NCBI GenBank assembly: GCA_944389595.1
Contig: CALXMY010000009.1
Coordinates: 1-41,397, forward strand
Direction of reading: 5' to 3'
Origin: an uncultured Alphaproteobacteria bacterium
Lineage (GTDB): Bacteria > Pseudomonadota > Alphaproteobacteria > Rs-D84
DNA length: 41,397 bases
In this document: positions 8,403-17,385 of the stretch, one piece after another
Position numbering within the stretch: position 1 is the first letter of the stretch
Layout: the number at the start of each line of letters is the position of its first letter
Translations under genes and position numbers: made by a program
The notes under the pieces: generated by a model
Told to the model about the DNA's origin: nothing
The model's input: only the letters and a program-made list of their open reading frames with translations
The model's database searches: none

Positions 8403-9326
8403 ATGGCACGATTTATTTTAACAGCGATTTTTGCCGCGGTAATTGCGTTTAACGCAAATGCCGCAACCGAAGAAATCGTTTACGATAATTTTCAAACAAT
8501 ATATACCGAAACCCCGGTTCAATCATATTATGCATACCCGGATGATCCGAATTTTATTCCGGAAACTGAATTTATGGAACGCGCCGACAGTTTGGATTAC
8601 GATTTAAATATCGAAGAGGCACGCCAAATCGAATCCATGATGCATCCGGGGGTATCGTTTGCCACACGCCCCATGGTTATTTGTCGTAATTTTGGGTGCA
8701 CACGCTTGAACGACAGAATTACGCGTACATTTTTATTTAACAGTCTGGCAAACATGTTCATGATGAACACCCATTCACGCGTATATATATGCGAGGCTGA
8801 CCCATTTTCGCGTGATTGCCTGCAATCGGGCATATCATTTCCCGTGCGCAGTGGCATCGCAAATGCGTTGGTCAAAATACCCAAGGCCACAATATCCCAG
8901 GTAAATGTTTCAACCGGATTATCACGCGCCACGGTCAGTATGACATATGACTTTTTAGTAAACGGTGTTTCACGCGTATGTGAACCAACCATTATGGACA
9001 TTGTTGTTCCAATAAATTCCCAGGCAACATTGTCAAATCGCGAATTTGCATGTAATATGACCAGTGACGGCATCAGCAATGTATCATTATTGGTAAATAT
9101 TGATTATATTGATTTGGACTATGGTATTCTGGGCGGTTATTACTCGTTGGGGATGCAGGGTCCCACAACAGGTGGCGGAACAGGATACGCATTATTTAAA
9201 ACCGAATTCACAACGGGCGGAATGCAATTCCGTGCGGCTGTAACCGGCGAAGACGGCGTAACCGGCATCAATTCCATGATGACAATCCAACCGGGGGAAT
9301 ACGCGGTCGAACCATTGGAAAAATAA
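8403..9326 (+). CDS. Secreted/periplasmic protein of unknown function
   Basis: Not recognised. From the ATG at 8403 (AAAGG 8 nt upstream) it encodes 307 aa. It begins with a clear signal peptide, MARFILTAIFAAVIAFNANA, ending at an AxA-type site. The mature protein is soluble-looking and starts with an acidic, Tyr-rich segment. It has six or more cysteines in spaced pairs (CRNFGC, CEADPFSRDC, single C residues later), consistent with periplasmic disulphides. The second half is rich in beta-type Ser/Val/Thr stretches. It precedes a two-component gene pair by 41 bp, so it may share their transcript or be a sensed envelope component. That link is inference. Confidence 0.8.
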   Translation: MARFILTAIFAAVIAFNANAATEEIVYDNFQTIYTETPVQSYYAYPDDPNFIPETEFMERADSLDYDLNIEEARQIESMMHPGVSFATRPMVICRNFGCTRLNDRITRTFLFNSLANMFMMNTHSRVYICEADPFSRDCLQSGISFPVRSGIANALVKIPKATISQVNVSTGLSRATVSMTYDFLVNGVSRVCEPTIMDIVVPINSQATLSNREFACNMTSDGISNVSLLVNIDYIDLDYGILGGYYSLGMQGPTTGGGTGYALFKTEFTTGGMQFRAAVTGEDGVTGINSMMTIQPGEYAVEPLEK

Positions 9327-9367
9327 AATTCTGTGATTATAAATGAATTTTATCACATATTAACCAA

Positions 9368-10033
9368 ATGAACAAAACTGTTCTTATTATTGATGACGAT
9401 GAAATGTTGCGCAAAACATTGGCAAATGGGTTGCGCGACAATTCGTTTGACGTATTAACCGCCGGCGACACAGATTATGCCACCCAAATATTAAATCGAA
9501 TAAACGTTGATGCGATTATCCTGGATCGCATGATGGTTGGCACCGATGGGCTGACTTTTTTAAAAAATTTGCGCGCGAATGGGTCGCGCATTCCGGTAAT
9601 AATGTTAACCGCGTTGGCGGGCCCTGAAAACGCCATAGACGGTCTGTCGGGTGGGGCAGATGATTATTTGGCCAAACCATTTCAATTACGTGAATTAATT
9701 TTACGTTTGAATAACATAATTCGCAAAAATGATACCGCTGAATCAAAAATGCCAAATGGACTGATATTTGTTGATAATGAATTTTTTATCAAATCCCAAA
9801 ATGATTCAGAACCTGCAAAAATATTGCCATTGTCCGGCGAAGAAAAAAAATTATTGCGTAATTTAACCAATCCCATGGGCAATACGGCACCCGCTGCACC
9901 AATGGTTGCAAAACGCTTGCGTAACAAATTAAATGGTGTATTATCAGACATAGACATTATTACAATTCGTGGACATGGATATAAATTGATAAATATTCGC
10001 CCACACGATGAAGCAAATGGTGACAGAAAATGA
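9368..10033 (+). CDS. OmpR-type response regulator with shortened DNA-binding domain
   Basis: 221 aa. The receiver domain (1-115) is complete: acidic pocket D9-D11, phosphoacceptor D53 (ILDRMM), T81 and K103 (AKPF). The C-terminal part keeps the start (LSGEEKKLLRNL) and end (VAKRLRNKL...TIRGHGYKL) of an OmpR winged helix. The segment between them, which normally carries helix 2 and the start of helix 3, is about 20 residues shorter and reads NPMGNTAPAAP. DNA binding may therefore be unusual. The stop overlaps the kinase start (ATGA). No Shine-Dalgarno is visible before the ATG, and a TGTGAT/ATCACA inverted repeat lies at about 9333-9358. Confidence 0.88.
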   Translation: MNKTVLIIDDDEMLRKTLANGLRDNSFDVLTAGDTDYATQILNRINVDAIILDRMMVGTDGLTFLKNLRANGSRIPVIMLTALAGPENAIDGLSGGADDYLAKPFQLRELILRLNNIIRKNDTAESKMPNGLIFVDNEFFIKSQNDSEPAKILPLSGEEKKLLRNLTNPMGNTAPAAPMVAKRLRNKLNGVLSDIDIITIRGHGYKLINIRPHDEANGDRK

Positions 10034-11310
10034 GATTAATACCGCGCAGCTTTCTGTGGCGCACAATTTTAATGATTTTAATACCCCTGATTATCGCAGA
10101 GGTTATCATTGCCAACGTATTTTTTGGTAATCACTGGACGCGCGTGCACGCAACACTGGCACGCAGTTTGGCGGTGGAAATTTCCACAATGATGAATTTT
10201 ATGGATACCGGCAATACCGCTGCGGCACGCACAATGGCGCGCGATATGGGTATAAATATATCAATAAACCCAAAACTTAACCGTCCCGCCCATAATGACA
10301 ATGATTCTCGCGAAGCGGGGCTGTTGGCCGAAGCATTATCATCACGTCTGGATCGACCGGCACAAATATATATAGACAAAGGAAAACGTTTGGTATTTAT
10401 CGATATTCCAAACGACAACAATCAAATCGTAACATTTGGAACGTCACTGTATCGCATATATTCAACCAGCACCGAAGTATTTATAATATGGTTAATTGGG
10501 TCAATATTAATTGTATCAATATTAATAACCCCATTTATTATCATGCACACCCGCAGCATACGTCGCATTGCACGCGCCGCGGGTCGATTCGGTCGCGGAT
10601 TGGACGCACCAGGTTTTGAACCCAGCGGGTCCAAGGAAATCCGCGAAGCCGCCATCGCAATGATTACAATGAAGGAACGCTTGAACCGTTACAATCGCAC
10701 GCGTACAGACATGTTGAACGCGGTCAGTCATGACTTAAAGGCACCATTAACCCGTATGCGATTGGCCGTGGAAACAAATTCTGCATCAAAAAAAGATTTA
10801 CTGCAGGATATTGACCGTATGACCGAAATGGTAAATGGTTATTTGGCATTTGCACGTGGCGAAATGCCCGAAATTGAACAGGCAACCGAATTACCATCAA
10901 TGTTATTGCGAATTGCGCGCGATGCCGCACCGGACAAAGATATCAAAACAGATTTTCCCGATAATCCGGCGCAATTTTATGCGCGCCCAATGGCATTGGC
11001 ACGTGCGTTTGCAAACATAATTGAAAACGCGGCACGATACGCAAAAAAAACAATTCGAATAACCGAAAATGACACACCTGAACAAATAGAGGTTATTATC
11101 GAAGACGATGGTCCCGGCATCCCGGATGATAAAAAACGCGATGCGATGCGTCCATTTGTGCGCCTGGATGAATCACGCAGTGAAAAAACCGGTGGCACCG
11201 GACTGGGGTTATCAATTGCACAAACCGCAATCGAAAACCATGGCGGACAAATGTTTTTGGAAAACAGTGATTTGGGTGGACTGCGTGTCCGTGTTGTATT
11301 ACCGATATAA
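10030..11310 (+). CDS. Sensor histidine kinase (EnvZ-like architecture)
   Basis: 426-aa inner-membrane kinase partnered with the preceding regulator, which it overlaps by 4 bp. Membrane helices lie at about residues 8-32 and 148-172, enclosing a periplasmic sensor region of about 115 aa. A HAMP-like segment (RSIRRIARAAGRFGRG) follows. The dimerisation/phosphoacceptor helix reads AVSHDLKAPLTRMRLAVE, with His at residue 234. The ATPase domain shows the N box (IENAARYA), G1 (EDDGPGIPDD), the F-like box (MRPFVRLDES) and G2 (GGTGLGLSIAQT). The signal is unknown. Confidence 0.92.
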   Translation: MRLIPRSFLWRTILMILIPLIIAEVIIANVFFGNHWTRVHATLARSLAVEISTMMNFMDTGNTAAARTMARDMGINISINPKLNRPAHNDNDSREAGLLAEALSSRLDRPAQIYIDKGKRLVFIDIPNDNNQIVTFGTSLYRIYSTSTEVFIIWLIGSILIVSILITPFIIMHTRSIRRIARAAGRFGRGLDAPGFEPSGSKEIREAAIAMITMKERLNRYNRTRTDMLNAVSHDLKAPLTRMRLAVETNSASKKDLLQDIDRMTEMVNGYLAFARGEMPEIEQATELPSMLLRIARDAAPDKDIKTDFPDNPAQFYARPMALARAFANIIENAARYAKKTIRITENDTPEQIEVIIEDDGPGIPDDKKRDAMRPFVRLDESRSEKTGGTGLGLSIAQTAIENHGGQMFLENSDLGGLRVRVVLPI

Positions 11311-11326
11311 TTTTTGGATGTAACAA

Positions 11327-13042
11327 ATGAATTTATTTAAATATGTATCTGAATCAATAAACAAGAAATTGGGATTTGTCGCAAATTTAGAAACACCGCG
11401 TAATCGTGCGTTTGGCGATTTTTCAACAAATGCCGCAATGGTTATGGCAAAATCCGCAGGAAAAAATCCGCGCGAATTGGCAAATGAAATATTGCCAAAA
11501 TTGCGCGAACTGGAATTTGTGGCCGACGCGTCGGTTGCCGGTCCGGGTTTTATCAACATAAAATTGCGTGATGATTTTATATGGCGCGCGGCGGCCGAAC
11601 CGCACAATATGCAAACAGACAAACCATTAATAATTGATATGGATTACGGTTCATATAACGTTGCAAAATCGTTACATATTGGTCATTTGCGCACATCCAT
11701 TGTTGGCGATACATTGAACAGAATTGCAAAATACATTGGCCATAAAACAATATCTTATAATCACATGGGTGATTGGGGGCGTTCAATGGGACTGGTCATT
11801 GCGTGGATAAAGCGTAATCACCCCGATTGGCCATTCTTTCAGCCCGATTTTGCCCCGAACGCAGATTACAGTAAATACGCCATGCCCGCCAAAGAACTGG
11901 ACACATATTACCCAGCCGCCGCGGCATTGGCCAAATCTGATGACGCATTTATGGAAGATGCACGTCAAATTACCGCAGAATTACAACGTGGCCATCCCGG
12001 ATACAACACTTTATATAACGTGTTTTTACCCATAGCGACCGATTCCATGATGGAAACAGTAAAAAAATTAAACATCATGCCATTTGACCGAAACCTGGGC
12101 GAACGCAATGCGGCCAAATATATTGAACCGGTTGAAAAAATGCTGCGTGAAAAAAATTTATTGGTCAAATCCGATGGGGCAGAGGTAATTATTGTCAAAA
12201 AAGACACCGATACCGCACCAATGCCACCCATGATGTTTTATAACTCACGCGGGGCCGTGCCATATGATGCCACAGATATTATGGCACTGTATTATCGTAA
12301 AATAACTGATAATCCAAACAAGATTATATATCTGACTGATGTACGCCAAAAATTACATTTTGAACAACTGTTTCGCGTCGCAGAATTAACAGGCTTATTC
12401 CCCGCCGCCGATTTGGAACATATTGGTTATGGCACAATTAATGGCACAGACGGAAAACCGTTTAAAACCCGCGATGGCAATGCCGCCGGATTAAACGACA
12501 TAATCGAAATGATAACCAGTGCCGTCCAAAAACGCGTCAGTGACAGCGGAAAAAAACTGCCACCCGAAACAATAGACGAAATTGCACTGGCGGCATTAAA
12601 ATTTAATGATTTGATGCACGATTTACGTTCTGACTATGTTTTTGAACCGGAATCTGTCACCAGTTTCGAGGGTCGCACCGGGCCATACATTTTGTACACA
12701 GCCGTGCGTTTAAACAGCGTGTTAAAAAGGGCGGGTGATATCACCGCCACCGACACGGTGCCGGACAATCTGACCGATGATGAACGTAATTTATTAATTG
12801 AAACATTGGATTTTGAACGTACGGTACAAAGTGCGTTTGATAACCGTGCAACCGATATGATTGCAAATTATGCGTATGATTTATGCCAATTAATAAATAC
12901 TTTTTATCATAATTGTCCCATTTTGCGTGACGATGTGGACGATGCCACGCGCGCCCAGCGTATACAAATTGCGCGCATTGCGCGCGACACATTGGCAACA
13001 TCCATTGATTTAATGGGGCTGAAAATCCCGAATGAAATGTAA
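11327..13042 (+). CDS. argS: Arginyl-tRNA synthetase
   Basis: 571-aa class I synthetase that charges tRNA-Arg. An N-terminal ArgS-specific domain (about 1-90) binds the tRNA D-loop. The catalytic Rossmann fold contains HIGH at 117-120, in the context NVAKSLHIGHLRTS. The KMSKS-equivalent is the degenerate FKTRDGN, as usual for ArgS. The C-terminal DALR anticodon-binding domain contains FEGRTGPYILYTAVRLNSV. It lies 16 bp after the histidine kinase with GGATG ahead of the ATG, and may be read from the same transcript. Confidence 0.96.
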   Translation: MNLFKYVSESINKKLGFVANLETPRNRAFGDFSTNAAMVMAKSAGKNPRELANEILPKLRELEFVADASVAGPGFINIKLRDDFIWRAAAEPHNMQTDKPLIIDMDYGSYNVAKSLHIGHLRTSIVGDTLNRIAKYIGHKTISYNHMGDWGRSMGLVIAWIKRNHPDWPFFQPDFAPNADYSKYAMPAKELDTYYPAAAALAKSDDAFMEDARQITAELQRGHPGYNTLYNVFLPIATDSMMETVKKLNIMPFDRNLGERNAAKYIEPVEKMLREKNLLVKSDGAEVIIVKKDTDTAPMPPMMFYNSRGAVPYDATDIMALYYRKITDNPNKIIYLTDVRQKLHFEQLFRVAELTGLFPAADLEHIGYGTINGTDGKPFKTRDGNAAGLNDIIEMITSAVQKRVSDSGKKLPPETIDEIALAALKFNDLMHDLRSDYVFEPESVTSFEGRTGPYILYTAVRLNSVLKRAGDITATDTVPDNLTDDERNLLIETLDFERTVQSAFDNRATDMIANYAYDLCQLINTFYHNCPILRDDVDDATRAQRIQIARIARDTLATSIDLMGLKIPNEM

Positions 13043-13090
13043 CGGTTGTGCGCAACGAATTACGGTATAATAATACCGCATCGATTTTTC

Positions 13091-13119
13091 TTGACTTTTC
13101 TGATGGGGCGGGGCATAAT
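13091..13119 (+). promoter_or_regulatory. Promoter of rplM-rpsI
   Basis: TTGACT (13091-13096) and CATAAT (13114-13119) are 17 nt apart, in the gap after argS. The predicted start is about 27 nt before the rplM ATG. It is one of the best promoter matches in the window. Confidence 0.6.
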
Positions 13120-13152
13120 TGTCCCGCTAAAATTAATAAAAAGGTAAAAAAC

Positions 13153-13626
13153 ATGGCAGCGACAAAATCGTTAAAAAAATGCGAATTAGATGCAAAATGG
13201 TATCTGATTGACGCAACCGATTGCACGCTGGGGCGTTTGGCGGCATATACCGCGAACATTCTGCGTGGCAAGAACAAGCCGACATGGACACCGAACATGG
13301 ATTGTGGTGACCACGTTATTATTATAAATGCTGACAAGGTTGCTTTGTCCGGTAAAAAGGCTGACAAAACAAAATTCTTTTGGCATTCATTGTGGACCGG
13401 CAGTATCAAGGAACGCACACTGGGCCAAATGCGCAGCGAAAAACCAGAAAAATTGGTTTACAACGCAGTAAAACGCATGATGGGTCGTCGCACTGCGGTT
13501 GCATTGGCAAACAAACGTTTGACCAAGTTGCATATTTATGCGGGTGCAGAACATAAACATGCGGCGCAAAACCCAATTGTTATCAATTTTGCTGAATTGA
13601 ATCGTAAAAATAAAAGGGGCGAATAA
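13153..13626 (+). CDS. rplM: 50S ribosomal protein L13
   Basis: 157-aa large-subunit assembly protein. The frame is open 35 codons further upstream, but the ATG at 13153 has an AAGG site, the promoter lies between, and the length matches L13. Family motifs seen are [16 protein letters not shown] near the N-terminus, [16 protein letters not shown] in the centre, and the basic [23 protein letters not shown] segment nearby. The stop codon overlaps the rpsI start (TAATG), the conserved rplM-rpsI pairing. Confidence 0.97.
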   Translation: MAATKSLKKCELDAKWYLIDATDCTLGRLAAYTANILRGKNKPTWTPNMDCGDHVIIINADKVALSGKKADKTKFFWHSLWTGSIKERTLGQMRSEKPEKLVYNAVKRMMGRRTAVALANKRLTKLHIYAGAEHKHAAQNPIVINFAELNRKNKRGE

Positions 13627-14120
13627 TGACAGAAGCAAAAAAGACCGTTAAAAAAACGGCAACAAAAACAACAAAAAAAGCCGCCCCGGCAAAAACGGCC
13701 ACAAAAAAGGCCCCTGTTACAGATGTTAAATTAAATAATGCAACATATGCCACCGGCAAACGCAAGGATTCTGTTGCACGCGTATATCTGATTGCAGGCA
13801 AGGGGCAAATTATCGTTAACGGTATACCAATGACAGAATATTTCCGTCGTCCGGTGCTGCAAATGATTATTGCGCAACCGTTTGGTATCACAAAACGTGA
13901 AACGGCATATGATGTGCACGCAATTGTTTCGGGCGGTGGTCTGTCTGGCCAGGCCGGTGCCGTAAAACACGGTATTTCCAAGGCACTGGAACGCGTGGAA
14001 CCGGATTTACGCAAAACATTAAAGGCGGCCGGATTCCTGACCCGCGACAGTCGCGTTGTTGAACGTAAACACTTTGGCCGTCACAAGGCACGTCGTTCAA
14101 CACAGTTCAGCAAACGTTAA
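13626..14120 (+). CDS. rpsI: 30S ribosomal protein S9
   Basis: 164-aa small-subunit protein. A Lys/Ala/Thr-rich N-terminal extension (about 1-35) precedes the conserved domain, which starts at [15 protein letters not shown]. The C-terminus has [29 protein letters not shown] features, and the terminal SKR reaches the P-site tRNA. It is translationally coupled to rplM by stop-start overlap and followed by a strong terminator. Confidence 0.97.
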   Translation: MTEAKKTVKKTATKTTKKAAPAKTATKKAPVTDVKLNNATYATGKRKDSVARVYLIAGKGQIIVNGIPMTEYFRRPVLQMIIAQPFGITKRETAYDVHAIVSGGGLSGQAGAVKHGISKALERVEPDLRKTLKAAGFLTRDSRVVERKHFGRHKARRSTQFSKR

Positions 14121-14143
14121 TATTTATTTACGTTTGCAAATCC

Positions 14144-14169
14144 AAAATCCGCCACATGGCGGATTTTTT
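14144..14169 (+). terminator. Terminator of rplM-rpsI
   Basis: AAAATCCGCC (14144-14153), loop ACAT, GGCGGATTTTTT (14158-14169). A classic stem with a T run 23 nt after the rpsI stop. Confidence 0.85.
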
Positions 14170-14189
14170 GTTTTTATTAAAAATGTATA

Positions 14190-14217
14190 TTGCGTTTATA
14201 AAAAAACTGTGTATAAT
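14190..14217 (+). promoter_or_regulatory. Promoter of tig
   Basis: TTGCGT (14190-14195) and a consensus TATAAT (14212-14217), 16 nt apart, with TG one base before the -10 (extended -10). The predicted start is about 27 nt before the tig ATG, which has a GGGGAAG ribosome site. Confidence 0.6.
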
Positions 14218-14251
14218 CATTCGGCAATTCATTATTTAATGGGGAAGCACT

Positions 14252-15562
14252 ATGTTTAAAAAAGAAAAAATCAAAGATTTACATTATTCAGTAACCGGTC
14301 TGATTACGGCCGACGAACTGCAAAATGCCGCCGACGAAATATTGACCGAATATGGCAAAAAGGCAAAAATGCCTGGTTTTCGTCCGGGGCATATTCCTTT
14401 ATCTATTTTGCGTCAAAAATACAATGCATCTGCGATGGCCGACGCAATTGATAAATTAATGAACCGCGATTTAAACCAATATGTGGCGGATAAAAAAATT
14501 CGTCTGGCCGGCTCTCCAAAGGCTGATTTAGCAAAATGGGAAATGGGCCAGGATGCCGAATACACATTGGAATTCGACATTTTACCAACATTGCCAGAAA
14601 TTGATTTGGAAAAATTTACTGTAACCAAAAAAACAGCAAAACTGGATGAATCCGAGGTTGAAAAATCATTGGAAAACATTCGTAAATCCCGCAGCATTGC
14701 GGAAAAACAGGATGATAAATACATCGCCCAAAATGGTGATACTGCTGTTATTGATTTCAAGGGCTTTATTGGCGACGACGCATTCGAAGGTGGCAGTGCC
14801 GAAAAGCATCACTTGGTTTTGGGTTCGGGCGCATTTATTCCCGGGTTCGAAGACCAGGTAATCGGCCATAAATCTGGTGATGAATTTGATGTAAATGTCA
14901 AATTCCCATCCGATTATCACGCAGAAAATCTGGCTGGGCGCGATGCACGCTTTGCGGTCAAGGTACACGAAGTCCGCAAACATAAATTGCCTGAATTAAA
15001 TGACGATTTGGCAAAATCGGTCGGGCACGAATCTGTTGAAAAATTACGCGAACATATTCGCACAATTTTAAACGAACAATATGACGAAGCGTCTAAACGC
15101 GAAATGCGCAACGAATTATTGGACATTTTGGCGGATAAAGTTAAATTAGATCTGCCCGAAACGTTGGTTGACCAGGAATACAATATGGCCAAACAGGAAC
15201 ACGACCGCACACACGCACATTGCGACGGTGATTGCGGTCACGATCATAAATGGGACGAAAAGAAAGAACGTCGCGATGCCGAACGTCGCGTGAAATTGGG
15301 TCTGATTTTGGCCGAATGGGGCACAAAAAATAAAGTAGAGGTAACGCGTGACGATTTACAACAGGCAATTTGGGCCGAAGCATCACGTTACCCAGACCCC
15401 AAACAGGTATTTGATTTTTACAACAAAAATCAAAATGCACTGACAATGTTGCGCGGGATGATTTTTGAACGCAAGGCATTGGATGCAATGTTAACACATG
15501 TCAAGGCCAAAGAAAAAGCCGTAAAGCCAAACGAGCTATTTCAACAGGCTGATGTAAAATAA
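14252..15562 (+). CDS. tig: Trigger factor with a His/Cys-rich insertion
   Basis: 436-aa ribosome-bound chaperone and peptidyl-prolyl isomerase. The ribosome-docking signature MPGFRPGHIPLS lies near residues 40-50. The central FKBP-like domain (about 150-245) shows GDTAVIDFKGFIGDDAFEGG and the LVLGSGAFIPGFEDQVIG core. The C-terminal helical arms hold nascent chains. Inserted in the C-terminal domain is a short cluster with H321, H323, C324, C328, H330 and H332, flanked by acidic and basic residues, that looks able to bind a metal ion. This insertion is not part of the classical E. coli protein. tig stands alone; clpP and clpX do not follow. Confidence 0.95.
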   Translation: MFKKEKIKDLHYSVTGLITADELQNAADEILTEYGKKAKMPGFRPGHIPLSILRQKYNASAMADAIDKLMNRDLNQYVADKKIRLAGSPKADLAKWEMGQDAEYTLEFDILPTLPEIDLEKFTVTKKTAKLDESEVEKSLENIRKSRSIAEKQDDKYIAQNGDTAVIDFKGFIGDDAFEGGSAEKHHLVLGSGAFIPGFEDQVIGHKSGDEFDVNVKFPSDYHAENLAGRDARFAVKVHEVRKHKLPELNDDLAKSVGHESVEKLREHIRTILNEQYDEASKREMRNELLDILADKVKLDLPETLVDQEYNMAKQEHDRTHAHCDGDCGHDHKWDEKKERRDAERRVKLGLILAEWGTKNKVEVTRDDLQQAIWAEASRYPDPKQVFDFYNKNQNALTMLRGMIFERKALDAMLTHVKAKEKAVKPNELFQQADVK

Positions 15563-15567
15563 CAAAA

Positions 15568-15600
15568 AAACATGCGCACAAATTTTGCGCGTGTTTTTTT
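15568..15600 (+). terminator. Terminator of tig
   Basis: AACATGCGCA and TGCGCGTGTT pair with one G:U, loop CAAATTT, followed by a T run. It lies directly after the tig stop. Confidence 0.75.
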
Positions 15601-15620
15601 ATACATGGGGAACAAATAAA

Positions 15621-16574
15621 ATGAAAGCATATCTAGATATTTTGGACAATATAATGACAAACGGCAAAGATTTACGTATGAATCGTACCGGTATTCCAGA
15701 TATTGGTTTATCATCGGGCGCAGTTTTTGAACACGACATGTCAACCGGCTTCCCGTTGGTTACCACAAAAAAGATGGGATTAAAAAATATTGCGACCGAA
15801 TTGGAATTTTTTCTGCGCGGGATAACTGATAAAAAATGGCTGCAAGACAGAAAATGTCACATATGGGACGAATGGGCAAACCCGATAAAGGTTGAACAAA
15901 AATATAACTTGGCGACAAATAATATGAATATGTCAGACGCAGAAAAAGAAATCGTCCGTCATTCTATTATGGATTCTGAACGTGATTTGGGTCCAATATA
16001 CGGATTTCAATGGCGGCATTTTGGCGGCGAATATTATTGGGACACACCCACAATAAATAAAAATCCAACTGATAATTTTAATCCAAACAACCCCGGCATA
16101 GACCAGGTACAAAACGCCATTGATAAATTAAAAAATAATCCAAACGACCGCAGAATTTTGGTCAGTGCATGGAATCCAATTGCTATTCCACAAATGGCGT
16201 TGCCGCCATGCCATGTTATGCACCAATTGGTCGTGCGCGACGGTAAATTATCATTAATATGGACCCAGCGTTCATGTGATATGTTCCTGGGGGTGCCGTA
16301 TAATATCGCCAGTTATGCATTACTGTTGTTATTATATGCCAAAGAATCTGGTTTAACCCCCGGTACATTAAAGGGTGAATTGCATGATGTGCATATTTAT
16401 CAAAACCACATCCCCCAGGTTCGCGAACAATTAAAACGCACGCCGCATCCATTACCAACTGTGGAAATTCCGGACGAAAATTGGCGCGGAATGTTAAATT
16501 GGTCGGCAAATAATGGATTTAAATTAAAAAATTATATTTGCCACGAAAAATTACGCGGCAGTGTCGCACGCTGA
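15621..16574 (+). CDS. thyA: Thymidylate synthase ThyA
   Basis: Folate-dependent methylation of dUMP to dTMP. From the ATG at 15621 it has 317 aa; the in-frame upstream start lies inside the tig terminator and is unlikely. The nucleophile is C197 in LPPCHVMHQ. QRSCDMFLGVPYNIASYALL and the GELHDVHIYQNHI nucleotide-binding segment are intact, as is the N-terminal RTGIPDIG with its phosphate-binding Arg. An internal stretch around residues 85-120 makes it longer than the 264-aa E. coli form, as in some Firmicute and phage enzymes. No folA follows. GGGGA lies 10 nt before the ATG. Confidence 0.95.
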   Translation: MKAYLDILDNIMTNGKDLRMNRTGIPDIGLSSGAVFEHDMSTGFPLVTTKKMGLKNIATELEFFLRGITDKKWLQDRKCHIWDEWANPIKVEQKYNLATNNMNMSDAEKEIVRHSIMDSERDLGPIYGFQWRHFGGEYYWDTPTINKNPTDNFNPNNPGIDQVQNAIDKLKNNPNDRRILVSAWNPIAIPQMALPPCHVMHQLVVRDGKLSLIWTQRSCDMFLGVPYNIASYALLLLLYAKESGLTPGTLKGELHDVHIYQNHIPQVREQLKRTPHPLPTVEIPDENWRGMLNWSANNGFKLKNYICHEKLRGSVAR

Positions 16575-16576
16575 TA

Positions 16577-16610
16577 AAATCCCCCACCAAACAAAGTGGG
16601 GGATTTTTTT
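16577..16610 (+). terminator. Terminator of thyA
   Basis: AATCCCCCAC and GTGGGGGATT form a 10-bp GC-rich stem with an 8-nt loop, followed by a run of T residues. Confidence 0.85.
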
Positions 16611-16611
16611 C

Positions 16612-16640
16612 TTGCACACTGTAATTTTATAACTCATAAT
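16612..16640 (+). promoter_or_regulatory. Promoter of the outer-membrane protein gene
   Basis: TTGCAC (16612-16617) and CATAAT (16635-16640), 17 nt apart, with a leader of about 28 nt and a strong AAAGGAGA ribosome site before the ATG at 16675. Confidence 0.6.
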
Positions 16641-16674
16641 AAATTTGTAGCAACAACATACGAAAGGAGAATAT

Positions 16675-17268
16675 ATGAAAAAAGTATTTTTAACATCTTT
16701 ATTGGCCGTTTTTGCCGCAACATCGGCAAACGCAGCAATGGTATTTAACCCATACGTTGGTGTACGTGGCGGTTACGACATCAGAACAAACGTCACGACC
16801 GATGCGCCGATAAATAACCCTGATGATTCATATGCCGACGGTTGGCTTGTTGGTGGCACAATCGGTACAACATTTTTCGACAACGATGATTTTGCCGCCC
16901 GTATAGAGGCTGAATATATTTATACGTCCATAGGTGAAGTTTATAAAACTGCTGATGTAGCAAATCATACCGCATTGTTGAACTTGGTGGGCGATATTAA
17001 AACAGGCCTGTCCGTAACACCATATATCACCGCAGGTATCGGTTACGGTTGGACATTTTTATCAACAGACGGAACAGATACCGATGACAGCAATCTGGCA
17101 TGGCAGGTTGGTGCCGGTTTAACATATGAAATTACCGACAGCTTTAATGTTGATTTGGGGTACAGATATTTGAATAACACCACATTCACAACCCCTGAAT
17201 CAGACGGTTCAATTGAATTCGAAGTTGAATCGCACCAGGTATATTTGGGTCTGCGTTATGCATTCTAA
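16675..17268 (+). CDS. Outer-membrane beta-barrel protein (opacity/Omp25-like)
   Basis: 197 aa. The signal peptide ends at SANA after residue 20. The mature part shows alternating amphipathic strands, including FNPYVGVRGGYDI at the start, ITAGIGYGWTFL centrally and FNVDLGYRYL near the end. It closes with the terminal signature SHQVYLGLRYAF, ending in Phe as BAM substrates do. Size and strand count suggest an eight-stranded OmpA-type barrel. It is monocistronic with its own promoter, an optimal ribosome site and a terminator, so probably highly expressed. Ligand or function is not evident. Confidence 0.88.
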   Translation: MKKVFLTSLLAVFAATSANAAMVFNPYVGVRGGYDIRTNVTTDAPINNPDDSYADGWLVGGTIGTTFFDNDDFAARIEAEYIYTSIGEVYKTADVANHTALLNLVGDIKTGLSVTPYITAGIGYGWTFLSTDGTDTDDSNLAWQVGAGLTYEITDSFNVDLGYRYLNNTTFTTPESDGSIEFEVESHQVYLGLRYAF

Positions 17269-17287
17269 TCACCCAAATTTAAACAAA

Positions 17288-17316
17288 AACACCCCATTTG
17301 ACCGGGGTGTTTTTTA
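17288..17316 (+). terminator. Terminator of the outer-membrane protein gene
   Basis: AACACCCC (17288-17295) and GGGGTGTT (17304-17311) form an 8-bp stem with a following T run. Confidence 0.85.
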
Positions 17317-17323
17317 TTATCGG

Positions 17324-17352
17324 TTGCAATTTATAAACACGCGGTTTATTAT
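17324..17352 (+). promoter_or_regulatory. Promoter of the lipoprotein gene
   Basis: TTGCAA (17324-17329) and TATTAT (17347-17352), 17 nt apart, upstream of an AAAGGGGG ribosome site and the ATG at 17386. Confidence 0.55.
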
Positions 17353-17385
17353 GCATATCACATAATTCAAAGGGGGAAAATATAT

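Noticed and set aside
9333..9358. TGTGAT/ATCACA inverted repeat as a CRP/FNR site
   Set aside because: The arms are 14 nt apart instead of the 4-6 nt of CRP/FNR operators; it may be a different operator or a weak terminator, so it is noted only as an inverted repeat.
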